64,000 bases of DNA, taken from assembly GCF_017876115.1 (NCBI RefSeq), contig NZ_JAGINO010000004.1, positions 329,391 to 393,390 of the forward strand, in the 5' to 3' direction. A model generated the notes under the pieces. That model was not told where the DNA came from. It made no database searches and was given only the letters and a program-made list of their open reading frames with translations. This DNA comes from Azospirillum picis. GTDB taxonomy: Bacteria; Pseudomonadota; Alphaproteobacteria; Azospirillales; Azospirillaceae. The position numbers were made by a program, and so were the translations under genes. Every line of letters begins with the position of its first letter. The stretch's first letter is position 1. This document shows, piece after piece, positions 10,101 to 18,682 of this stretch.

Positions 10101-10734
10101 TGCCGAAGGTCGAGAGAGCACGAACACTCCCGACTGCGATGTCCAGTTGGCCGCCGGCACTCTGCCCGCCCTGTTTCGAGACAGGCTGGGCCACTTCCCC
10201 GACCGGGTCTCCTATCTGAAGCCGGAAGCCGGTCGGGTGGCGCATTGGCGTCAAAGGCTTCAGGCCCTTTCCGGGCTGAAGGTCGGATTGGCTTGGCGCA
10301 GCCAAGTCGTCACCGCACAGCGGGCCGCCGCCTATACCAGCCTGCCCGACTGGCTGCCCCTGCTCGACCTTCCCGGCGTGAACGTCGTGACCCTGCAATA
10401 TGGCGACTGCACCAGGGAACTGATGGAGGTGGAAACAGCCAGCCGCCGGCTTCATCGCTGGGAGGATCTGGATTTGAAGAACGACTTCGAAGGCGTGGCC
10501 GCCTTGATCGCCAACCTCGATCTCGTCATATCGCCGGCAACGGCGGTGGGTGAACTGGCGGGTGCCCTGGGCGTCCCGACCTGGCGGCTCGGAATGCGCG
10601 ACTGGACCCAGATGGGGGCTGGCGTGCGTCCATGGTATCCATCCATGCGTCTGGTCCAGCCGGCGCCGGGCGAGGGGCTGGCGGCAGCGGTCCGGCAGGC
10701 GGTAACGGCGCTCGCCAGGGCAGCCGGCCTCTGA
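7159..10734 (+). CDS. Two-module TPR-glycosyltransferase, FlmG-like
   Basis: 1191 residues built as two tandem units: TPRs (about 1-310), a GT-B-like transferase domain (about 325-635), a linker, TPRs (about 665-890) and a second transferase domain (about 890-1191). Both transferase domains repeat the same landmarks: LLIWREQGVGDEIMFASC / LLVWSEQGVGDEILFASC, IECDRRLVALFSRSFP / VECDRRLVSLFARSFP, VGIGWRSQ / VGLAWRSQ, and DWTQLGTGVRPWYPSMRL / DWTQMGAGVRPWYPSMRL. Caulobacter FlmG, with one TPR and one transferase part, is a soluble enzyme that puts pseudaminic acid on flagellin. The same role is inferred here from architecture and the nearby pseI and flagellin genes. The start is uncertain; an ATG at 7096 is also in frame. 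The C-terminal half of the first transferase domain is almost identical in DNA to two parts of the 12138-18095 gene. Confidence 0.82.
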   Translation: MARNDGTLAMAVAHHQAGRLDEAERGYRSVLAGDGRNADALHLLGVLSLQSGRAAEAVEMIGKALRLAGGVADYWDNLGSALAAAGRLADAADAHRKAAAIDRTGPQRRHNLGNALAALGRHEESEAAFRAALALKPDYAKAWFNLGNGRAARRLHGRAATDLRRAIRLEPGMVEAHNNLGDALAMTGRLDDAVAEHRVVTAMRPDDANAHYNLGAILQQKGAYETAEIAYRQALRRNPRHAPALNNLGSVLRRLGRPDQAEQCHRQALALHPDFAEALYNLGNALQAQGRFDEAAACFLEALAQQPDLATATYNLGLLALRAGALAAGWSGYEHRFATGEALPNRRFATPRWTGDLLRGRRLLIWREQGVGDEIMFASCYPDVVAWGGGPVTIECDRRLVALFSRSFPKALVRAESCTGDAFGTGGSETVDPPDHDLQVPAGDLPRHLRASLPDFEQQPSWLVADASQSERWRERLSALGAGLRVGIGWRSQMMTADRRASYVMLEHWGPVFAVPGVVFVNLQYGECEAELSQAEARFGVTIHRWADLDLKDDLDGAAALMANLDLVISPAMSAGELAGALGVPVWRFGSRDWTQLGTGVRPWYPSMRLFQPAAGQGLEDTLSAIARELVRLAPAPSPGPEIGVAAPHSAALPPLPTATAPDFDGLLDRGVALHRAGRFADAETAYRAALDADPGRASPSHADALHLLGLLLHQAGRSADALPLIKEALRLAPDFPSAWNHLGLVHETEQRHAQAALAFTRALSLRPDFPEALTHLGLLRQTGGRVTEALRLHRRSITLSVENAAAQANLGHAHELEGRNGQAIVHYRRALALQPNSPDAHNNLASMATLDGKPAEARRHLDHALRLDPGFALAAWNLGLMDLADGHITRGWAGYGRRFSARQLQRARRIDRPTWTGEALAGQRLLVWSEQGVGDEILFASCFDALQGLDGPVTVECDRRLVSLFARSFPWVAVRAETVDAEGRESTNTPDCDVQLAAGTLPALFRDRLGHFPDRVSYLKPEAGRVAHWRQRLQALSGLKVGLAWRSQVVTAQRAAAYTSLPDWLPLLDLPGVNVVTLQYGDCTRELMEVETASRRLHRWEDLDLKNDFEGVAALIANLDLVISPATAVGELAGALGVPTWRLGMRDWTQMGAGVRPWYPSMRLVQPAPGEGLAAAVRQAVTALARAAGL
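8543..9055 (+). repeat. Near-identical transferase-domain repeat, copy A
   Basis: About 510 bases encoding the C-terminal (donor-side) half of a transferase domain. It is nearly identical to 13891-14399 and 15697-16215, which lie in inverted orientation. By eye copies A and C differ at only about a dozen positions, while the flanking parts of the same domains differ strongly. Confidence 0.9.
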
Positions 10735-10744
10735 TGGAGAACCG

Positions 10745-11452
10745 ATGTCCTGCCTGAGCACCGATGTCGATGCGTGCCTTGCGGCCGCCTACCACCACCA
10801 TCAGACCGGCGGTTTCGACGAGGCCGAAGCGCTTTACCGTGGCCTCCTGTCCAGAGCGCCGGACACCGCCACCGGCCTGCACCGCTACGGCCTGCTTGCA
10901 GCACAGCTCGGCAGGCTGGAGGACGCCGACCGGCTGCTGTCATGGGCGCTCGCCGTGGTCCCTTCCGATCCGGAAGCGGCCGTCAACCATGGCAAGATCC
11001 TGCGCGCATTGCGCCATCCGGGGAAAGCCGCCCGCCGCTTCTGCCAGGCATTGGCCCTCGACCCGACCCTGGCCGCGGCGCAGGAGGGTCTCGGGCATAC
11101 CGGCCGGGAACGGGGTGATCCGGCAGCGGCCGCCACCGGTTACGGCAGGGCCGTCCGGTGCGGCGGCGGGAGCATCGTTCTGCAGTTGTGGGGCACGGCA
11201 TTGGCTGCCGCCGGTCGGACCGAGGAGGCGATCGAAATCCTGCAGGACGTCGTTCGCCGTGATCCGATGGCGATCTCGGCGGCTTTCCTGCTCGGACAAC
11301 TGCTGATCCGCATCGGGAACGGCGCGGAGGCCGCAGCCTGTTTTCGCCGCGTGATCGTTCTCCGGCCGAACCATGACGATGCCCGCCGGTGCCTGGCCGC
11401 CGTTGGCAAGCCGCCGGAACCTCTGGAGCGGCGCCGATTGCGGCAGGAATGA
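10745..11452 (+). CDS. TPR-repeat protein
   Basis: 235 residues from the ATG at 10745, with GGAG overlapping the stop region of the preceding large gene, so the two are probably translated from one transcript. TPR units run through the whole protein (HHHQTGGFDEAEALYRGLLS, LLAAQLGRLEDADRLLSWAL, and AAGRTEEAIEILQDVV near 150). There is no transferase domain. It may act as an accessory flagellin- or enzyme-binding partner of the two-module glycosyltransferase; that role is inferred from position. Confidence 0.8.
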   Translation: MSCLSTDVDACLAAAYHHHQTGGFDEAEALYRGLLSRAPDTATGLHRYGLLAAQLGRLEDADRLLSWALAVVPSDPEAAVNHGKILRALRHPGKAARRFCQALALDPTLAAAQEGLGHTGRERGDPAAAATGYGRAVRCGGGSIVLQLWGTALAAAGRTEEAIEILQDVVRRDPMAISAAFLLGQLLIRIGNGAEAAACFRRVIVLRPNHDDARRCLAAVGKPPEPLERRRLRQE

Positions 11453-11803
11453 CTGCCCGTACAACCCGGAAGGTGGCCGACCGGCGCAGTGCGGGACCAG
11501 GGGGCATCAACGCCGAAGGCCGATTTCCCGGTCATAACTTCCAGGTCATGATTTCCCGAAGACAGTATCGCCACTGTTATCAAAGGGGCTGACCCCGCCC
11601 GGACGGTCCTGCACGAAATGAGATCAATCCCCTACCGTCGCCGCATACGATCATACGGCTGAGCGGTTCAGGCAGTTTTGCGCACGATTTTTGCGCATGA
11701 AACGCAAGATTAGGGTTGTTCTGCGGTTCGGATCAGTGAAGACTGGTGTTACCGGCCCGTTACATTGAAACGGTAACCGGACTGACCCTATGGAGAGCGA
11801 CAC
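11453..11803. other. Intergenic region upstream of the DUF465 gene
   Basis: About 350 bases without a gene. It contains a direct repeat of TTTGCGCA around 11675-11700 and an inverted repeat GTTACCG...CGGTAAC at about 11746-11777, just upstream of the small DUF465 gene. The inverted repeat could be an operator. No clear promoter was found. Confidence 0.4.
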
Positions 11804-11983
11804 ATGCACACTGAAGCTCGCCTATCGTCTCTGCAGGAAAAACACATGCGCCTCGACCGCGCGATCCTCGACGAGGAAAAGCGCTCCTGGCCGGATGAGA
11901 GTGCGGTAAAGCGCCTCAAGCTCGAGAAGCTGCACGTCAAGGAAGAAATTGACCGTTTGACGCGCACCGACCAGATGAATTGA
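11804..11983 (+). CDS. DUF465 (YdcH-family) small protein
   Basis: A 59-residue protein starting MHTEARLSSLQEKHMRLDRA, with GGAG eight bases before the ATG. It is highly charged and wholly helical in appearance, with the LxxKHxxLDxxIxxEE and KRLKLEKLHVKEEIDRL pattern of the DUF465/YdcH family, which forms short coiled-coil hairpins. The end is followed by a strong terminator. The function of the family is not established. It stands alone between two convergent large TPR genes. Confidence 0.8.
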   Translation: MHTEARLSSLQEKHMRLDRAILDEEKRSWPDESAVKRLKLEKLHVKEEIDRLTRTDQMN

Positions 11984-12047
11984 TCTCCCCCAATCACCCA
12001 AGCGACCCTATGAGCACCCGGCCCTTTGATGGCCGGATCACCAAGGC

Positions 12048-12083
12048 AGCCGGGTTGAGGCGGATCGCCTCACCCGGCTTTTC
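12048..12083 (+). terminator. Rho-independent terminator after the DUF465 gene
   Basis: AGCCGGGTTGAGGCG pairs with CGCCTCACCCGGCT (14-15 bp with one bulge, GATC-type loop) and runs into TTTT. It lies 64 bases after the DUF465 stop and 55 bases before the stop of the convergent giant TPR gene. Confidence 0.8.
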
Positions 12084-12137
12084 CATTTCGTGGATGGTCT
12101 TGAGCTGACATTCCGGGCGATGCTCTCTGGCCAGCCC

Positions 12138-15100
12138 CTATGCCCGATCCAGCCGCAACCGCACCAGTTCTGCCGCCACGGCAGGAAGCAGGTCGCTCAC
12201 CGGTGCGCCGGGCGCAGTGCGGAACAGGCGCATCGACGCGAACCACGGCCGTACGGACGTGCCGATGGTCGTCCAGTCGCCCTGCCGCGCCAGCCGCCAG
12301 ACCGGAACGCCGAGCGCCGCGGCCAGTTCACCTGTGGAGGTGGCCGGTGCCACCACCAGGTCGAGCGCGGCCATCAGCGCCGCAGCACCATCCAAGTCGT
12401 TCCGCAGGTCGAGATCGGGAAAGGCGTGCGGCGCACGGCCGAATGACTGCCGTGCCGTCGCCAGTTCGCCGGCACAATCCCCATACTGCAGGTTGACCAG
12501 AACAATGCCCGGCAGATCGAGAACCGGTTTCCAGTCCTCGATGCGGGTGTAATCCGCCACACGGTCGGGATCGAGCTGGCCACTGCGCCAGGCAATCCCG
12601 ACCTTCAGTCCTTCCCCAAGTGCCGCCAGCCTGCTGCGCCAGCGCTCGACTGCCGTAGGGTCGGCCCGCAGCACCGGGGCGATCCGGGCGAAGCCGGCGA
12701 GCGACCTGGCCAGATGACGGGCCAGAGAACCGATCGCAACGTGACGGTCGACCTTGACCGCCGGCAAGTCCGGCCAGAAGGGAGCCGGCATGACGGTCGC
12801 CTCCGGGAAGGAGCGGGCAAACAGAGGGACGAACCGCGGATCGCATTCCAGCACCACATGGCGGGCACGGCCGATCAGCAGCGGCAGAAGCTGGACGAAC
12901 ATCAACTCGTCGCCGATCCCCTGCTCACGCCAGACCAGCAGCCGCAATGCAGCCGGATCCTCGCCGTTCCACGGCGGCACGCCGGGACGGCGGGCTGCCG
13001 GCAGAAGGTCGGGCGCCTTGAACCGGCAATCGTATCCATCCCACCCCCGCGGCAAGCGTCCTGCCACCAGATCAAGCATGCTGCGGTTGAAGGCCGCGAC
13101 AGGGTGGCCAGGCACCACAGCCAGCGCACGCGTGCACCAGAGGAGGGCCGCTGCATCATCCCCGGTTTCGCGCAACAGCCGGCCACGGCTCGCCATAGCG
13201 TCGGCCAGCATCGGGTCCAACGCCAATGCCAACCGGCCCATCGCCTCTGCCTCGCCAAGGCGCCCCAGGCGCCGCAACGCCACCGAACGATTCAGCCAAG
13301 CCGAAGCAAGGACCGGCGACAGTCGCATGGCCAAGGCATGCGCCCGCTCCGCCTCCACCCACCGGCCGAGCCGCCCGAGTGTGACGCCCTGGTTGTCGTG
13401 CGCCTCGGCAAGCGACGGGTCGATGGATACCGCCCGGCTGTGAGCCTGCAATGCGGCGCCATCATGGCCAAGGGCATGCAGGGCGTTGCCCAGGTTGGTC
13501 TGGGCCGTCGCATCGTCAGGGCAAAGTGCCGAGGCGACTCGGAAGCTCACGGTAGCGGCGGCGGCACGGCCCAAGGCCAGACGGGCACTTCCCAGGCTGA
13601 TATGCGCCGTCGCATAATCGGGCATGGCCGCAATGGCGGCGGCGATCCGTGGCTCGCCTCGTGCGGGATCACCATGCTGGTGGGCCAGAAGCCCGGACAG
13701 ATGAAGAGCAACCGGATCCCGCGGGCGTTCGGCTAGAACCCGCTCATACAGGTCGGCAGCCTGCCTCCCATTGCCGGCACGATGCGCCGCCACCGCCTGC
13801 TCCAGAAGGCCGAGGCCACCCGGTTCGGCATCCCTGCCCTGTCCAGGATCGGGAGGACGATGGCCGCTTGTCGCCAACCGGGGCGGAGCGGCCATGCGGA
13901 TCAGCTCCCTGGCGATTGCGCTGAGCGTGTCCTCCAGTCCCTGGCCGGCTGCGGGCTGGAACAGGCGCATCGACGGGTACCAGGGACGTACGCCGGTCCC
14001 GAGCTGCGTCCAGTCGCGATTGCCAAAGCGCCACACCGGCACCCCCAGCGCCCCCGCCAGCTCACCCGCCGACATCGCCGGCGAGATCACCAGATCCAGA
14101 TTGGCCATCAGCGCCGCCGCACCGTCGAAATCGTCCTTCAGGTCGAGGTCGGCCCAGCGGTGGATGGTCACGCCGAAGCAGGCCTCTGCCTGCGACAGCT
14201 CCGCCTCGCACTCGCCGTACTGCAGGTTGACGAACACCACGCCGGGAACCGCGAAGACCGGCCCCCAATGCTCCAGCATCACGTAGGAGGCCCGCCGGTC
14301 CGCCGTCATTATCTGGCTGCGCCAGCCGATCCCCACCCGCAGGCCGGCACCCAGCGCCGACAGACGCTCCCGCCAACGCTCTGACTGGGACGCGTCCACG
14401 ACAAGCCAGGACGGCCGCTCCGGAAAACGCTTCAGATCGGGTCGCAACAGCCGGGGAAGGCTGCCGGCGGCGATCTGCACATCGGCATCCCGTGGATTGG
14501 ATGTCTCCGGCCGGACATCCGCGGCGGGGAACGAGCGGGAGAACAGTGGAACCAGCCGGCGATCGCATTCGATCACCAGCCGGCCGGCACGACGGATCGC
14601 CTCCTCGTAGCAGGAGGCAAAGAGGATCTCGTCACCCACCCCCTGTTCACGCCAGACAAGCAGCCGCCGTCCGGCGATGTTCTCGCCACGCCACGCCCGG
14701 ATGGCCAACCGGCGGCGTTGATCCTTGAATTGCGGCGTACCGAAACGCCAGTCATGGCCGGCCCAGCCAGCCCGCAGGGCGCCATCCTCCAGCAGGAGCA
14801 GGGAACGGTTGTAATGACCCTGTGCATATTTCGGGTCGGCAGTGAGCGCTGCTTCGAAGGCAGCCAGGGCATCCGCGCGGCGGCCCTGCCGCTGCAGAAG
14901 AAGGGCGAGATTGCCATGGGCTTCCGCAAGCGCCGGTGATTGCCTGACCGCGTCGCGATGGCAGGCCTCGGCCTCGGCCAGACGCCCCAGCGCAGCGAGC
15001 ACGTTGCCCTGATTGGTCCGCGCCACGGCATGCCGCGGATCACTGCGGTTGGCATGGTCCAGCACCCTTGCCGCTTCCGGAAGCCTCGCCGCAGCCTGCA

Positions 15101-18095
15101 AGGCCACGCCCAGGTTGCTGAGCATATCGGCCGAACCGGGGTCGAGCGCGACAGCGACGCGATGGGCGTCGACAGCAGCCTCGGGACCAGCCGCCAGTTC
15201 CCCGCGATGGCCATGGGCGGGCGCCAGATCCGGCCGCAGACGGAGGGCACGAAGGATCGTCCGCCCGGCCTGCTCCGTTCGGGCCATCCGGCGCAGCAGC
15301 GCCGTACGGTTCACCCAGTGCCCGGCGGAATCGGGCTGCAGCACGACGGTGCTGCGCGACGGCGCCTCGGCGTCATCAAGACGGCCGAGGCCTTGGAACG
15401 CTTCGCAAAGCGCTGCATGGGCCGCCACGTTGGCAGGCTCGGCAGCGATTGCGCGGGCCAAAAAGTCCGCCGCTTCGTTGAAAGCGCCTTGCCGTTTGGC
15501 CAGAATGCCGGCCAGGTGCAAGGCCACCGGATGGGTGGGAGTCGAGCCGATCACCTTGCGGGCCAGAAGCTCCGACGCTTCCACATCGCCGCCGCGGTAA
15601 AGCTCGATGGCTTCGCTCATCTGCCGGTCCGCCGACCCTGCCTCATCGACACGGGCAGCCGGCATCACCTGAACCGGCGGCTCCATCGGCGGACGCGCCA
15701 TGCGGATCAGCTCCCTGGCGATCGCGCTGAGCGTGTCCTCCAGTCCCTGGCCGGCTGCGGGCTGGAACAGGCGCATCGACGGGTACCACGGACGCACACA
15801 GGTCCCGAGCTGCGTCCAGTCGCGGCTGCCAAAGCGCCACACCGGCACCCCTAGCGCCCCCGCCAGCTCACCCGCCGACATCGCCGGCGAGATCACCAGG
15901 TCCAGGTTCGCCATCAGCGCCGCCGCACCGTCGAAATCGTCCTTCAGGTCGAGGTCGGCCCAGCGGTGGATGGTCACGCCGAAGCGGGCTTCCGCCTGCG
16001 ACAGCTCCGCCTCGCACTCGCCGTACTGCAGGTTGACGAACACCACGCCGGGAACCGCGAAGACGGGGCCCCAATGCTCCAGCATCACGTAGGAGGCCCG
16101 CCGGTCCGTCGTCATCATCTGGCTGCGCCAGCCGATCCCCACCCGCAGGCCGGGACCCAGCGCCGACAGACGCTCCCGCCAACGCTCTGACCGGGACGCG
16201 TCCGCGACAAGCGCCACGCCACCCGGATTGAAATCCGCCAAGCCAGAACTCAACAGCCCCGGCAGGTCGCCGGCGGCCACATGCGCATCGACATCGGGCG
16301 GAACGATGCTCTCGCTGCCATCGGGCCTGACCGTCTCGGCCCTCACCGTCACCCCTGGGAAGGAGCGGCTGAACAGCGGCACGAGACGCCGCTCGCACTC
16401 CACCACCACATGGCCGGCACGTGCGACAAGGGCGGCAAGGCATGTGGCGAACATGATCTCGTCACCCACGCCCTGCTCCCGCCAGACCAGCAGACGCAGG
16501 CCACCCGGATCCTCGCCCCGCCATTGCGGCGCGGCGATCCGCCGGCTTACGTATCCTTTGGCGCGGAAACGCCAGCGGTAATCCTCCCACCCTTCGACAA
16601 GCCTGCCGCACGCGAGGCGCAACAGGCCGCGGTTGAGCCTTGCCGTCCCCAACCCCGGAACGATGGACAGGGCGAAGGTCATCAAGGGTTCGGCCTCCGC
16701 CGCATCCTGCCGGACCTGCCAGATCAGCATCCCGAGATTTCCGGCGGCTTCGGCATGACGGGGGGCGATGTCCAGCGCTTCGCGATGCGCGGCTTCGGCC
16801 TCGGCGATGCGCCCCTGAAGCTGCAATGCGAGACCAAGGCCGGTGAGGGCCGCCGGCCGCCGGCGATCGATGATCAGAGCCCGGCGATGCAGCCGCTCGG
16901 CACCGGTGATGTCGTCCCGGTCCAGGCGCTGCGCCGCCAGATTGACGTAGCTTTCGACGATGCCGGGATCGCAGGCCGCAGCCTTGCGGTAAAGCTCCTC
17001 CGCACTGTCGCGGTCCAGCCGGGCAGCCTGAAGCCCGCCAAGGTTGAGCCAAGCCTTGCCATAGTCCGGTCGCAGACGAATTGCCCGGCGATACCATCTT
17101 GCGGACGGTCCGTTGTCGTGCTCCGGATCGTGCCGGTCATCCAGCGCGGTGCCATGATTGTTGAGGACCATGGGATCGGCGGGGCTGAGCGCCACCGCCC
17201 GACGCAGAACCCGCACCGCTTCATCCCTCGAATCCAGATCCAGCAGCGCGACGCCTAGATTGTTGTAGACGCCCTGCATGGACGGATCATGGGCCAGCGC
17301 CCTGCGGAAATGGTCCGCCGCCTGTGCCGGGCGTCCCAAGGCGAGCAGGGCCGCGCCCACGGCAACATGCATCATCGCGCTATCGGGATGACGGCGCACC
17401 CCGGGTGCCAGCACCTCCAATGCCTCGGCATGGCGAGCCTGTCCGTTCAGCAGCGTTCCCAGCTCCAGCAACAGCTCGCAATCGTCCGGTGCATCGGCAA
17501 GCGCACGCCGCAGGCAAGCTTCCGCGTCCGGATGGCCCAGTCCACGCAGACAGATCGCCAGATGCCGCCATGCTTGGGAATGGGACGGGTCGGCCTGTAC
17601 CACCGCATAGAAGGCGTTGGCCGCCGCCGGGATCTGGCCAAGCTCGCGCTGGAGGACACCATAGTTGAAACGGACGGTCAGGTTGCCGGGATTGATGTTG
17701 AGCGCCCTGGCATAGGCCTCCGCCGCCTCCGAGCCGCGTCCCAGACGTTGCAGGACGGTCGCGCGATTGCCGTGGGCTTCGGCATAGCCGTCATCCCGGG
17801 CAATGGCCTCGGCATAGGCCATCAGGGCCTCGTCATACCGCCCGAGGTCGGCGAGAACGTTGCCGAGATTGCTGTGCGCCGGGGCGAAATTCGCCCGCAC
17901 CGCAAGGGCCACACGCAGGCCGCGAAGGGCTTCCGCCGCATGACCCTCCTGGTACGCGGCCATCGCCGAAAGATGCAGTGCATCGGCATTCGCCGGGTCT
18001 TCGACCAATACCCGCCGATACAGGGCCGTCGCCTCGGCAAGGCGGCCGGCACGGTGCAGCGGCAAGGCAAGGTCGAGCAGATCGGCCGGTGTCAC
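12138..18095 (-). CDS. Three-module TPR-glycosyltransferase, giant FlmG-like
   Basis: 1985 residues with three tandem TPR plus transferase units: TPR about 1-500, transferase 500-800, TPR 820-1100, transferase 1100-1400, TPR 1425-1670, transferase 1675-1985. The transferase signature LLVWREQGVGDE appears in modules 1 and 2 and as LLVWREQGIGDELMF in module 3; WRSQ/WRSG and the VRPWY/VRPWF motifs also recur. The start is GTG at 18095, overlapping the flbT stop as GTGA, so it is coupled to flbT translation. The organisation resembles several copies of the Caulobacter flagellin glycosyltransferase FlmG joined end to end. Role inferred: glycosylation of flagellin at several sites or with several sugars. 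Module 3 is the most divergent and may differ in donor or be a binding-only unit. Confidence 0.82.
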   Translation of the reverse strand: MTPADLLDLALPLHRAGRLAEATALYRRVLVEDPANADALHLSAMAAYQEGHAAEALRGLRVALAVRANFAPAHSNLGNVLADLGRYDEALMAYAEAIARDDGYAEAHGNRATVLQRLGRGSEAAEAYARALNINPGNLTVRFNYGVLQRELGQIPAAANAFYAVVQADPSHSQAWRHLAICLRGLGHPDAEACLRRALADAPDDCELLLELGTLLNGQARHAEALEVLAPGVRRHPDSAMMHVAVGAALLALGRPAQAADHFRRALAHDPSMQGVYNNLGVALLDLDSRDEAVRVLRRAVALSPADPMVLNNHGTALDDRHDPEHDNGPSARWYRRAIRLRPDYGKAWLNLGGLQAARLDRDSAEELYRKAAACDPGIVESYVNLAAQRLDRDDITGAERLHRRALIIDRRRPAALTGLGLALQLQGRIAEAEAAHREALDIAPRHAEAAGNLGMLIWQVRQDAAEAEPLMTFALSIVPGLGTARLNRGLLRLACGRLVEGWEDYRWRFRAKGYVSRRIAAPQWRGEDPGGLRLLVWREQGVGDEIMFATCLAALVARAGHVVVECERRLVPLFSRSFPGVTVRAETVRPDGSESIVPPDVDAHVAAGDLPGLLSSGLADFNPGGVALVADASRSERWRERLSALGPGLRVGIGWRSQMMTTDRRASYVMLEHWGPVFAVPGVVFVNLQYGECEAELSQAEARFGVTIHRWADLDLKDDFDGAAALMANLDLVISPAMSAGELAGALGVPVWRFGSRDWTQLGTCVRPWYPSMRLFQPAAGQGLEDTLSAIARELIRMARPPMEPPVQVMPAARVDEAGSADRQMSEAIELYRGGDVEASELLARKVIGSTPTHPVALHLAGILAKRQGAFNEAADFLARAIAAEPANVAAHAALCEAFQGLGRLDDAEAPSRSTVVLQPDSAGHWVNRTALLRRMARTEQAGRTILRALRLRPDLAPAHGHRGELAAGPEAAVDAHRVAVALDPGSADMLSNLGVALQAAARLPEAARVLDHANRSDPRHAVARTNQGNVLAALGRLAEAEACHRDAVRQSPALAEAHGNLALLLQRQGRRADALAAFEAALTADPKYAQGHYNRSLLLLEDGALRAGWAGHDWRFGTPQFKDQRRRLAIRAWRGENIAGRRLLVWREQGVGDEILFASCYEEAIRRAGRLVIECDRRLVPLFSRSFPAADVRPETSNPRDADVQIAAGSLPRLLRPDLKRFPERPSWLVVDASQSERWRERLSALGAGLRVGIGWRSQIMTADRRASYVMLEHWGPVFAVPGVVFVNLQYGECEAELSQAEACFGVTIHRWADLDLKDDFDGAAALMANLDLVISPAMSAGELAGALGVPVWRFGNRDWTQLGTGVRPWYPSMRLFQPAAGQGLEDTLSAIARELIRMAAPPRLATSGHRPPDPGQGRDAEPGGLGLLEQAVAAHRAGNGRQAADLYERVLAERPRDPVALHLSGLLAHQHGDPARGEPRIAAAIAAMPDYATAHISLGSARLALGRAAAATVSFRVASALCPDDATAQTNLGNALHALGHDGAALQAHSRAVSIDPSLAEAHDNQGVTLGRLGRWVEAERAHALAMRLSPVLASAWLNRSVALRRLGRLGEAEAMGRLALALDPMLADAMASRGRLLRETGDDAAALLWCTRALAVVPGHPVAAFNRSMLDLVAGRLPRGWDGYDCRFKAPDLLPAARRPGVPPWNGEDPAALRLLVWREQGIGDELMFVQLLPLLIGRARHVVLECDPRFVPLFARSFPEATVMPAPFWPDLPAVKVDRHVAIGSLARHLARSLAGFARIAPVLRADPTAVERWRSRLAALGEGLKVGIAWRSGQLDPDRVADYTRIEDWKPVLDLPGIVLVNLQYGDCAGELATARQSFGRAPHAFPDLDLRNDLDGAAALMAALDLVVAPATSTGELAAALGVPVWRLARQGDWTTIGTSVRPWFASMRLFRTAPGAPVSDLLPAVAAELVRLRLDRA
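13891..14399 (-). repeat. Near-identical transferase-domain repeat, copy B
   Basis: About 510 bases inside module 2 of the giant gene. It is nearly identical to copy C 1806 bases away in the same orientation (exactly 602 codons apart) and to copy A in the opposite orientation. Confidence 0.9.
15697..16215 (-). repeat. Near-identical transferase-domain repeat, copy C
   Basis: About 510 bases inside module 1 of the giant gene. Differences from copy A are single scattered bases, such as the changes giving Cys in GTCVRPWY and Thr in QMMTTDR. Identity stops abruptly at both ends, as expected after gene conversion. Confidence 0.9.
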
Positions 18096-18553
18096 GGCGT
18101 CCCGTCTTTTTCCACCGGTTCGTTTCTCTCCGATGCCTCCGACGGAGGAACGGCGCCGTCGCCGCCCTCTTCTCCGACGGTCGCGCCGCTGCCGTCCTTG
18201 AACATCTTACGGCAGAGCTTGAGGGCGCGATAGTAGTTGCGCCCCTCGACGAGCCGCGTGATCTCGTCCAAGACCTTGGTGACATCAGGCCGTGCAGCCC
18301 GCGTCTCCTCCAGGATCGAGGCGAACCGCTGAAGATTCAGCGTGGAATCCTCGGGGAAGATGTAAACGAGCTGGATGACGAAATAGAGCTTCTTCTCGAT
18401 GCAGTCGATCTGCTCTTCCTTCAGGACCTCGCGTCCACGCAGGAAGTTGGCGGTGTTGTAGAGGAAGAATGATCCTGGACGGTCACCGGCACCGATGACG
18501 GCGCCATTGATGATGACCTTTTCATTGGGACGAAGGACGAACTTGAGAGGCAT
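18092..18553 (-). CDS. flbT: Flagellin synthesis regulator FlbT
   Basis: 153 residues from the ATG at 18553 (MPLKFVLRPNEKVIINGAVI). The protein shows the FlbT pattern: NGAVIGAGDR, then YNTANFLRGREVL and KKLYFVIQLVYIFPED, with a variable charged C-terminus. In Caulobacter FlbT binds the 5' untranslated region of flagellin mRNA and controls its decay and translation with the state of hook assembly. Here it lies directly downstream of flagellin, behind a strong terminator, so it probably has its own promoter or depends on read-through. Its stop overlaps the GTG start of the giant TPR-glycosyltransferase, linking flagellin control with modification. Confidence 0.9.
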   Translation of the reverse strand: MPLKFVLRPNEKVIINGAVIGAGDRPGSFFLYNTANFLRGREVLKEEQIDCIEKKLYFVIQLVYIFPEDSTLNLQRFASILEETRAARPDVTKVLDEITRLVEGRNYYRALKLCRKMFKDGSGATVGEEGGDGAVPPSEASERNEPVEKDGTP

Positions 18554-18615
18554 GAGCAAAGGACCTGGTGCGTGCGTGCCGTCGCCGGCCGGCCTTTGCC
18601 GACCCGTTTCGACCC

Positions 18616-18652
18616 CCAAAAGAAAACGGGCGGCGGCTTATGCCGCCGCCCG
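18616..18652 (-). terminator. Flagellin terminator
   Basis: A perfect 11-bp stem (CGGGCGGCGGC with GCCGCCGCCCG) with a TTAT/ATAA loop at 18627-18652, followed on the minus strand by TTTTCTTTT. It lies 31 bases after the flagellin stop. Confidence 0.9.
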
Positions 18653-18682
18653 CCGGGCGTGATCCTAACCGAACTCCCCGGC

